Of a stretch of DNA of 64,000 nt, positions 33,501 through 45,500 are shown one piece after another. The translations under genes and the position numbers were made by a program. The notes under the pieces were generated by a model. The model had not been told where the DNA came from. It did no database searches and saw only the letters and a program-made list of their open reading frames with translations. Position 1 is the first letter of the stretch, and every line of letters starts with the position of its first letter. Origin of the DNA: Sipunculus nudus. Its lineage: Eukaryota > Annelida > Sipuncula > Golfingiida > Sipunculidae. The stretch covers positions 2,589,900 to 2,653,899 of the forward strand of contig CM049322.1 in the NCBI GenBank assembly GCA_026874595.1, written 5' to 3'.

Positions 33501-36500
33501 ACTGTGTGGCTGTAATTGTGAGTGATGCTGGTGACATATGACTCTCTTTTGTATCAGCCTGTGAAGTGATAAGGCTGAGTGATAAATACCTCGTTACTGC
33601 ATAACAAAAACACTTGCCTGAATGCTTCAGCCAGGCATTAAGACTATGAGAGTATAGTATAAGGTTTAGCTACTGATTTATAAGATGATGGGAACATTTT
33701 GCAGTTTATTTTATGGAATCATAGCAATAAACTTAGTTTCCTAGATATCTGAATATTTTTATATAAATCACCAGATATAAAAGCAAATGTTTGTTCTCAT
33801 AATATGTGGATGTGTACCTGGATTTAGGATGGCTTTTTTTATTACAAGACCTTTAGTCATGCTTTCTGCATTTCTTTTCTTTCAGGTTTTGCAGTTTACC
33901 TACCCTGCTGATCCCATTGAAAGGCAGAGTGATAATAAAAAATATTGGACTTACACTTTTTACATTTGCATATCTATAAATCTTATATGAGGGCCTGAAA
34001 ATGCATTTTGAATTGTTTTTTGACATTCATTACTGTAACATCCTTTGGAGAATTTGCTACAAGTTTGGTCTCTTATTGGAGGATGTGTGATATCAAATGT
34101 CAGACTTGTCAGAAATCCATTATGTCTGCCAGTTAGCCACCTTAGAAATCCTTTTGTCAGTGCAGTTTCACTGATTTTTAGCTCAGCTGACTTTTAGTCA
34201 TGCTGTGCTATAGCGATGGGTCTTTGTCCATCGTCCTTCCATCTGTCTGTCCAGCCAGCCATCCGGCCATTAGCAGGGCACAAATTGTAACTAAAGGCTA
34301 AATACATGAACCCTATGCAGTCTTAGAGGTTCTAAAAAGATCTCCTTGCAGATCTGAAATTAGGTCACTGTGACCTATATTCTCTGAGTTACGGGGTGTG
34401 TTTGCACCTCCCAGAATTAATTCTTATAGCCAAAATAATCATCCCAAACCTCACATGTCAATAGAGGAACAAACTTTTTGATATTTAGGTCTTAGGGTCA
34501 GAGGTCAATGTCACAGGACCAGCTTCTTGAAAAAAGTTGTGGATGCATTTCAAGTCAGACTTTTCATCCCAAACCTTCCATCTTCCAAGTATGGTCAGAT
34601 ACCATATGGTATACCATCAGGCATTAAATACAGGTCATGCTTGTCAGCTGAGCGTCATGACCCATGTGTCACTTGTTTGTTTTCATTATAAACTTTTGTC
34701 ATGACACCAGGTAAAGACACTAAACACACTTACGCAAATACAAATTTAAACAAGTAGCACAGTTTTATTCATTTATAAAATTATGGATCAGCAGTTACAC
34801 CCTTTTCCATTTGGTAGGAAAACCATTTTCTTTGGTGAGTAAACTGAACACCTATGACATTGGCTATGTTACACATTGCCTACATTGGAAAAAATTATAG
34901 ACCTTGAGGGAATGCATTTTCTTTGGTGGGAATTTACTTCCAATACTTGAATTTCATCGAGGGAAATAAACTTTTTTTCAACATTTTGACCCCTGTGAAT
35001 GTAGCCGCTTGGTTAGTGCCACCTTGTGTCTGCATAAAAGACTAACGCTGATGTGCCAACCAACATCATATGACATACCACACAATACTTGATTGGTTAC
35101 TGATGATGAATGATGTGAGGATATCTTGAGTCATATATTTTACAACTTTTCCACTAAAAAACTGTTAAAGTTGTTTAAAAAATCAATTTAAGCTTTTTTA
35201 TATAGACATTACATCGGTATTTGCAAGAAAATATGGTAGATTTCAGAAAGCAGACAACTTCCTGTAAATGTCCCTTTTATCGCTCACTTTTGGTCATTTT
35301 TCATGACTCTCCAGATTATATTTACGGTGATGCCCAAAAATATTAGACAGACCCTGTAGGCTCTATACAAATTTCCCCAGTTCCTTTTGACAATATCCTA
35401 ATATAATACGCATATTCTGTTGGGAACTTTAAGGTAGTGAATACCACTAATGATAACTGTCATAGAGTGCAAAATGATCAGATATGTCATGTAGTAACAT
35501 GGGGTCACATGATCTTTTACATGATTTGGTCACATGATGTTGTATGCCATTAGGGTTATCATTACTTTGTATATATATCAAGTTTTACCTGTATTGCCTT
35601 TATATGCATTCAATCAAAATATCAAAAATTGTCCTTTAGATATAGCATACAGTTAAACATGTTTGTCAGGTAACGAAAGGCATTCTGTTTTCTTGTGTTT
35701 GTTTATGGATATATTATGGAAAAACAATAAAATTTGTGAGGCTGAAATTTCACTGCATTTCAAATTTTGGTCCTTTGCAATATCCCACCAGGACATTTAA
35801 TATAAGAGTGTTAGGTTTTATGAAGTTCTTTCAAAAATTATGCATTTACTTCATTAGTCACAGTGATGATCATAGTCTGTCTGCTCTGAACATTATTTAT
35901 GTGATTTTCTGGGTCAGTCCTAGGTGCTCTTACAACTAAGCAAATGATATTCAGTATATTAATTACCTGTCATTATAACTAATGCTATCACTGCTTTTCT
36001 ATGCTGACAAGGTGTTTTCATTTCAAAGGTTTCTTTTTCACAATTTAAACCCTAATGCAAATTTTTTAATTCAAAACTACCAAAAATATTTAGCAATCTT
36101 ATTCTATTTTAGTCATTATCTGTCGTGGCTCAGGTTCTCGTACTGTTTTCTCCTTTCAGACTCTGCAGGTCCAAGTCCAGCCCCAGGCTTTAGCACTGGT
36201 AGCTGGAGCGGCCACGGCTAGTCAGCCAGTCCGTGTCACGACGGCCAGCCGCACGACCACCACACAACAAAACACATCAGTGAGTACACTGAGCGCAGAC
36301 CAAAACACACCAGTGAGTACAACCTCCACACAATAAAACACATCTTTGAGTGCACCCAACACACTGCAAAACACATCTTTAAGTGCACCCATCACACAGC
36401 AAAACACATCTTTGAGTGCACCCACCACACAGCAAAACACATCTTTGAGTGCACCCACCACACAGCAAAACACATCTTTGAGTAGACACACCACACTGCA

Positions 36501-39500
36501 AAAAAATCAGTGATTACACACACCTGAAAGGTAAACATATTGAATACACACACCACACTGTTACACACATTGAATACACACAGCAAAACACATTGATTAC
36601 ACACTGCTAAACACATCATTGAGTACACACACCACACAGCAAATCACATTGAATACACAAACAAAACAGCTAAACACATCATTGGGTACACACACCACAC
36701 AGCAAATCACATTGAATACACACACAAAACAACTAAACACATCATTGGGTACACACACCATACAGCAAATCACATTGAATACACACACCACACAGCTAAA
36801 CACATCATTGAGGAAACGCACAGCATGGCAAAACACATCATTAGTACACACATGGCACAGCATAACACAACAGTCAGCACATCCACCACACAGCAAAACA
36901 CATTGAGTTCATCCACTACAGAACAAAACACATCAGTCATTACACCACACAATAAAACACATAAGTGTATACACCCAGCACACAAAAAACATGTGAGAAG
37001 TCCCCAAGTTATCTGTGTCAGTCTGCCTGGTAAAACGGTGAAATTCCCCTAACAAACATCAAGAGATTTTATATGTCTTTACCACAAACTGCCTGGCATA
37101 TAGCATCTGAAACACAGAAGGTTGAATACAATAAAATCATTCTTGTTATACGATTACTGCTGCACTCTTTCAAAATTCTGCCTACAAGAGACAACCAATT
37201 CCTAAATAAATTGACTCAGTTTAATTAAATTACACCCTTTTCAAATTGTTTTATAGGTTATTGCTGCACCAGTTCAGGTGGCAGGAAACACCAGCACAAC
37301 ACAGACTGTAACCCCACAGCAGATCCTGCTGATAAACCCAGCAAACATCCAGCCCCAGCTGCTGGTACAGAACCAAGCCACGGTAAGTAACTCCCCAGCC
37401 CGTCCCTGGCCCTACTTTTACATGTGCTGAGCCATGATCAGGCAGGCCTCACAGTACTGAGCCATGATCAGGTGGGCCTCACACTACTGAGCCATGATCA
37501 AGCAGGCTTCACACTATTAAATAATGATCCGGTGAGCCATATTCTACCAAGCCATGATCAGGCTGGCCTCACACTATTGAGCCATGATCAGGCTGGCCTC
37601 GCACTATTGAGCCATGATCAGGCTGGCCTCGCACTATTGAGCCATGATCAGGCTGGCCTCGCACTACTGAGCCATGATCAGGCTGGCCTCGCACTATTGA
37701 GCTATGATCAGACAGGCATCACACTACCGAGCTATGATCAGACAGGCATCACACTACCGAGCCATGATCAGGCTGGCCTCACACTATTGAGCCATGATCA
37801 GGCTGGCCTCACACTATTGAGCCATGATCAGGCTGGCCTCGCACTATTGAGCCATGATCAGGTGGGCCTCACACTATTGAGCCATGATCAGGTGGGCCTC
37901 AAACTATTGAGCCATGATCAGGCTGGCCTCACACTACTGAGCCATGATCAGGTGGGCCTCACACTACTGAGCCATGATCAGGTGGGCCTCACACTACTGA
38001 GCAATGATCAGGCTGGCCTCGCACTATTGAGCCATGATCAGGCTGGCCTCGCACTATTGAGCCATGATGAGACAGGCATCACACTACCAAGCCATGATCA
38101 GGTGGGCCTCACACTGCTGAGCCATGATCAGGTGGGCCTCACACTATTGAGCCATGATCAGACAGGCATCACACTACTGAGCCATGATCAGGTTGGCCTG
38201 ACACACTACTGAGCCATGATCAGGCTGGCCTCGCACTATTGAGCCATGATCAGACAGGCATTACACTACCGAGCCATGATCAGGCTGGCCTCACACTATT
38301 GAGCCATGATCAGGCTGGCCTCGCACTATTGAGCCATGATCAGGTGGGCCTCACACTGCTGAGCCATGATCAGGTGGGCCTCGCACTATTGAACCATGAT
38401 CAGACAGGCATCACACTACTTAGCCATGATCAGGTGGGCCTCACACTACTGAGCCATGATCAGACAGGCTTCACACTATTGAACAATGATCAGATAGGCA
38501 TCACAATACTGAGCCATTATCAGGTGGGCCTCACACTAATGAGCCATGATAAGGTCGGCCTCACACTATTGAGCCATGATCAGACAGGCATCACACTACT
38601 TAGCCAGGATCAGACAGGCATCACACTACTAAGCCATGATCAGACAGGCTTCACACCATTGAACAGTGATCGGAGGAGCCATATTCTACTGAGACATGAT
38701 CAGGCTGGCCTCACAATATTGAGCCATGATCAGGCTGGCCTCACACTATTGAGCCATGAATAAGTGGGCCTCACACTGTTGAGCCATGATCAGATGGGCC
38801 TCACACTATTGAGCAATGATCTGGTGGGCCTCACACTACTGAGCCATGGTCAGACAGGCTTCACACTATTGAACAATGATCAGGTGAGCCATATTCTACT
38901 GAGCCATGATCAGACAGGCATCAAACTATGGAGCCATGATCTGACAGGCATTTTAATACTGAGCCATGATCAGGTGGGCCTCACACTGCTGAGCAATGAT
39001 CAGGTGGGCCTCACACTATTGAGCCATGATCAGATAGGCATCAAATTACAGAGCCATTATCAGGTGGGCCTCACACTACTGAGCCATGATTAGGTGGGCC
39101 TCACACTATTGAGCCATGATCAGACTGGCTTCACACTACTGAGCCATGATCAGACAGGCATCACACTACTGAGCCATGATCAGACAGGCTTCACACCATG
39201 GAACAATTATCGGAGGAGCCATATTCTACCGAGCCATGATCAGGCTGGCCTCACACTATTGAGCCATGATTAGGCTGGCCTCACACTATTGAGCCATGAT
39301 TAGGTGGGCCTCACACTATTGAGCCATGATCGGACAGACATCAAACTTCTGAGCCATGATCAGACAGGCTTCACACTATTGAACAATGATCAGGTGAGCT
39401 ATATTCTACTGAGCCATGATCAGACAGGCATCAAACTATTGAGCCATGATCAGACAGGCATCACAATACTGAGCCATGATCAGATGGGCCTCACACTATT

Positions 39501-42500
39501 GAACAATGATCAGGTGAGCTATATTCTACTGAGCCATGATCAGACAGGCATCAAACTATTGAGCCATGATCAGACAGGCATCACAATACTGAGCTTTGAT
39601 CAGCTGGGCCTCACACAATGATCAGGGGGGCCTCATACTACTGAGCCATGATCAGGCAATCTTTACACTACTGAGCCATGATCAGACGGGGTAGTCACTC
39701 TTCCGAGCCTTGATCAGGTTGGCCTCACATAACTGAGCCATGATCAAGTGGGCCTCACTCTACTTAGCCATGATCAGTAGGGACTTTCAACTCTAGTGCC
39801 CCATGCCAGATGAGTTGCCATTAATGTTAACAGTTCGTATTTACCTAATTTTAGTGGAGCACTACCAGAAGTTTGTCACTTATTTATATATGCGATAAAT
39901 TGCAACTTTGCCTTTCCTACTCTTTTAATATGAAAGGCTTCTTCCTGATGTGGAAATAATATTTGTAGGTTATTAGGAAAGTAGGAAAGAGGATCATCTA
40001 TATCTGTAAAAGTGCAATAATCCATGTGACACCCATGAATTTCAATCTGTCGTTGATGTTCTGCATCTGTCATTGTCAGACTAAAGCATGGGTGTCTGGT
40101 AGATAATTTTAGTATAAACAAGCTATCAGTCCTGTTACAAAGTTGAATTTTGTCTGTATTATTTGCTTTCTGTTTCATTCAATAATTCCTGTTTACAGCC
40201 GGTGATCCAAGGATTAGCCACCACACAGGCCCCCACTGCAGCCCAGGCTACAGTTCAACAAACTCAAGCAACACAACAGACAGAAACACCCCAGACAGGA
40301 GCACAGATACCCTACGTTATCACACCAACCACCACGGCCCCCAGTACACCGACAACACCACAGTACCGCATACAGGTAGGTCACTTAAAAAAAAAAACCA
40401 ACGCTATTATACCAACCACCACCACCCACTATACACAGACAACACCACAGTACCGCATACAGGTAGGTTAAACCTAACACCATTATACCATCCACCACCA
40501 CCCTCAGTACACCGACAACACCATAGTACAGCATACAGGAAGGTCAAACCTAACACCATTATACCATCCACCACCACCCCCAGTACACCGATAACACCAT
40601 AGTACAGCATACAGGTAGGTCACTTAACAAAAACCAACGCTATTATACCAACCATCATCACCCCAAGTACACCAACAACACCACAGTACAGCATACAGGT
40701 AGGTCACTTAAAAAAAAACCAACGCTATTATACTAACCACTACCACCCACAATACACAGACAACACCACAGTACCGCATACAGGTAGGTTAAACCTAACA
40801 CCATTATACCATCCACCACCACCCCCAGTACACCGACAACACCACAGTACAGCATACAGGTAGGTCACTTAAAAAAAAACCAACGCTATTATACCAACCA
40901 CCACCACCCACAATACACAGACAACACCACAGTACCGCATACAGGTAGGTCAAACCTAACACCATTATACCATCCACCACCACCCCAAGTACACCAACAA
41001 CACCACAGTACAGCATACAGGTAGGTCACTTAAAAAAAAACCAACGCTATTATACCAACCACCACCACCCACAATACACAGACAACACCACAGTACAGCA
41101 TACAGGTAGGTCACTTAAAAAAGAACCAACGCCATTATACCAACCATCACCACCCCAAGTACACCAACAACGCCACAGTACAGCATACAGGTAGGTCACT
41201 TAAAAAAGAACCAACGCCATTATACCAACCATCACCACCCCAAGTACACCGACAACACCACAGTACAGCATACAGGTAGGTCACTTAAAAGAGAACCAAC
41301 GCCATTATACCAACCATCACCACCCCAAGTACACCAACAACACCACAGTACCGCATACAGGTAGGTCACTTAACAAAACCCAACACCATTATATTAACCA
41401 TCACCACCCCAAGTGCACCAACAACACCACAGTACAGCATACAGGTAGGTCACTTAAAAAAAAACCAACGCTATTATACCACACCAACCCCAATACACAG
41501 ACAACACCACAGTACCGCATACAGGAAGATCACCTAGAGAAAAAATCCAATGCCATTATACGAACCAACCCCAGTGCACTGACAAGCCCACAGTACTGGA
41601 TACAGGTAGGTCACCAAGGCAAAATTTTAACACCATTATACCAACCCAACCACCCCTAGTACACTGACAACACCATAGTACCACATACATATAGTCATCT
41701 AGAAAAAAAACCAACGCCATTATACCAACCACCACCCCAGTGCACCGACAAAAACCACAACTGCATACAGGTAAGTCACCAAGAAAAAAAAAAACAACGC
41801 CATTATACCAACCACCACCCCAGTGCACTGACAAAACCACAACTGCATACAGGTAAGTCACCAAGAAAAAAAAAAACCAACGCCATTATACCAACCACCA
41901 CCCCAGTGCACTGACAAAACCACAACTGCATACAGGTAAGTCACCAAGAAAAAAAACAACGCCATTATACCAACCACCACCCCAGTGCACTGACAAAACC
42001 ACAACTGCATATAGGTTAGTCACCAAGAAAAAAAAAAACCAACGCCATTATACCAACCACCACCCCAGTGCACTGACAAAACCACAACTGCATATAGGTT
42101 AGTCACCAAGAAAAAAAAAAACCAACACCATTATACCAACCACCACCCCAGTGCACTGACAAAACCACAACTGCATACAGGTTAGTCACCAAGAAAAAAA
42201 AAAAAAACGCCATTATACCAACCACCACCCCAGTGCACTGACAAAACCACAACTGCATACAGGTTAGTCACCAAGAAAAAAAAAAAAACGCCATTATACC
42301 AACCACCACCCCAGTGCACTGACAAAACCACAACTGCATACAGGTTAGTCACCAAGAAAAAAAAAAAAAAACGCCATTATACCAACCACCTCCCCAGTGC
42401 ACCGACAAAACCACAACTGCATACAGGTTAGTCACCAAGAAAAAAAACAACGCCATTATACCAACCACATCCACCCCAGTACAATGGTAACACATTTAGG

Positions 42501-45500
42501 TAGGTCAACTAAAAAACCTGAGTCCAGCTTGTTTGCCATTGTCCAATATTATTATTAAGTGCATCATATCATTGCAACATTTCCCAAATAAGATGTTGCC
42601 ATAGCAACAGTGCTCAAGTATGTGATCACCATGACCTTATACATGTTGCAAATCTTGATAGCAAGTGACTAGGCAGCTTTAAAAACACATTTCTATTCAA
42701 AATGACAAATGGATGGCTTTTTTTCTGAATTTCCTTTTTTTCTGGTTTTCCTGGTGTTACCATGATTTTGGCAGGTTTTTGTAGCTGAGTGACCATTGCA
42801 GGGAAATCTTGTGAGCATTAATGAATAAGAAGTTAATAAACCACGTGTTAAATATCTGTTCAGGGAGAATTATGAATTAACAGAATACAGTTATGTCACA
42901 GGATGTTACCATTTGGTGACAGTAACTGTGGCCACATCATTGTAATGGATGCTGATTCATTTAAAGTAGTGCATCTTATATACAAAGGCTGTTCATCCGA
43001 AAATTGTTCATCCAAAATAAAAACCTGAAATCCGAAAATTTTACCATTTATAAAAAAAAACCGAAGAAACTACAACATCCCAGAAAAAATGGTATCAAAG
43101 ATTGTCTGATTCAAAACAAATGTAGCCAGATCAGCGGTGATACATATTACTGACCAATTAGCGTACCCAAGTAGTCTGTGTAGCCCTTTGCTCAGCTTTG
43201 GTCAGGGGGGCTTTGAGGCACAGATTACATCTCCACTCAGCTAGTCTTCCTGGCCTCAAGTACTACCGCAAGCAGATGCTGAGTTGATATGCTTCTCAGG
43301 TATTTACTCAGAAATCTATTGGCCCGATTATTTCTGCTTAAATTTAGGAATTTTGAATTTGACTTGTTAGAATCGCTACTAAGGAGAGCAGTTCACTGAG
43401 TTGATTAAGTCTGAGCTTTATATAAGCAATGCTACAAAATGTATTCAACCATTGTGACAGTCAAAACAACATGATTCACTGCTCATTCTGATTCCCCCCC
43501 CCCCCCCCTTTATCCTTGAATTTTTTCACATTCTTTACTCTTACTAATCAATGCAGTTGCATAATCGCAAGCACCATGCCCCGTCAGTTGATGACAAGCA
43601 GTTGATCCTTGTCAGACTCGATATGGGTACCAAGCCAGCTGTCCTCGCCTGGGAATTCAAAGTCCGCAGATCTAAGATCTGTTTCATTTATTTGTAATAA
43701 AATTGTGTATATAAACTTTTTTACTTCTGTATTCACCCCGTCTTCTGACTGGGACTTTCAATAATTTACAGTACATGTATAAAGTTCCCATTGTTAATCT
43801 ATCTGCCAAGAGATGGCAGCACTTTAAAGGTCATGGATGTCCAAGGCTTGTGTTTCAAGACCATATTCACTGAATAAAAATGCCTTCCCTGGAGCAAATA
43901 TATTTACATCCACCATTCCAGTGCACCGATCTTTGTCGTGTCCAGGGCTTGCATCCTCACGTATGACACTTTTTTTTCTTTTCTATTAATGTTTTTATAT
44001 AACTCTTATGTCCAAGTCAACAGTGTGTTTGTCTTTCCAATTTTAGCAACAACCTGAAGAAAATTTGGACTTGGAAGAACTTGAACAGTTTGCAAAACAG
44101 TTCAAAAGGAGAAGAATTGAACTGGGTAAGGAATTGTTCGCTGTAGACTTGTATTCTGCCTCATAAAAAAGTATCATTAGAGAAATGTTATACAGATCAC
44201 AAAATGTAAACTAATTTCCTCATCCATAATTTAAATTGGATGGGAAACTACATGCAGATCACTTACTGTGCACTTATTTGCCTTTAAGTTTGACCAAGTT
44301 TTGGAGAAACTTTTGGAAAACAATTTGCTAAATACTTTACTCAAATTTTTTTTTCAGCTTTAGAGTCTTAAGTTGTATTAACTTTTAAAAAGGGATGATT
44401 TGAAAATGTTTGTGGAATTATTTGTCACACTGACAGGTTATGTATGATCATATTAATTAATTAATTTTTTTTTTTTTTATTTTAACCAGGGTACACACAG
44501 GGTGATGTGGGGCTGGCCATGGGTAAACTGTACGGCAACGATTTCAGTCAGACAACGATATCACGCTTCGAGGCACTAAACCTGAGCTTCAAGAACATGT
44601 GTAAGCTAAAACCATTGCTTCAGAAGTGGCTAGAGGATGCTGACGCCAATCACAACGCCCCACAGATGTTCCCGGGAGCTCCAATGACTCCGGAATCCAT
44701 CATCCGTCGCAGGAAGAAAAGAACAAGCATCGAAACCACCATCCGCGTCACGCTAGAAAAACGTTTCTTACAAAACTCCAAGCCCACGTCAGAGGAGATT
44801 GCTATGATCGCCGACAGCCTAAATATGGAGAAGGAAGTGATCCGTGTCTGGTTCTGTAACCGCCGACAGAAAGAGAAGAGAATCAACCCACCGTCGTCAG
44901 TAACACCCTCTCAGGTATGTCTTCAGCTTGAAACTAACTTTGTTGTAACAGTAACATCAGGTGGGCCTGTCTTGGGTTTGTCATGCAGAGACAAAGGTCT
45001 GGTCTCATTAGCCTTGCTTCTCAGCCTTACAGTATTTGTCTTATTCCATGAATTGATGGCATGTGCAGTGTTTTCCTTTAGTGAGACCGCAGCCGGCAAA
45101 TGTAGTTGTTTATGTTGATCATTTTCTACTTTTAAATTTTTAGTTACAGTTTGTCTGAATCATGATGTGCTAACATTAGGTAGTTTATTATAATTTATTA
45201 TTTTGTCATTGTTATTTTGACATTTCTGTGTTATTAATCATGAATTTTTATGATGTCATTTTATAATGATGTTGAGTTATCATATGTGATCATGTCAGTT
45301 TATTATGATGTGATGTTGTTTACTTAATATGATGTCTGATTGTGTTATTAAGATGTCATTTATTATTTAATCACATTTATGATAGTTGTTCTATTATCAT
45401 ATTGGTTATGTGCATTGTTATTTCATGGTCTGTCTGTTGTTATTTTATCATGTCCATTAGTTATGACATTAGACACCAGATGTCAGTCACTGACTGTGTC

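Noticed and set aside
33886-33930. Exon-like block after TTTCTTTCAG reading [14 protein letters not shown]
   Set aside because: The acceptor is good and the text resembles POU2F, but the only usable donor leaves phase 1 between two phase-0 exons.
36222-36985. Minus-strand Cys/Val-rich frames opposite the CA-rich array
   Set aside because: Low-complexity translation of a tandem repeat, antisense to an intron; no gene signals.
37424-39621. Long plus-strand open frames (262, 174, 109, 105 codons) with a 10-residue repeat
   Set aside because: They result from a 30-bp tandem unit inside a POU2F intron. There is no start context, splice sites or conservation, and indels and stop variants interrupt them.
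40407-41864. Minus-strand frames over the 40-42 kb array
   Set aside because: Repetitive low-complexity translations of the exon-derived tandem array.
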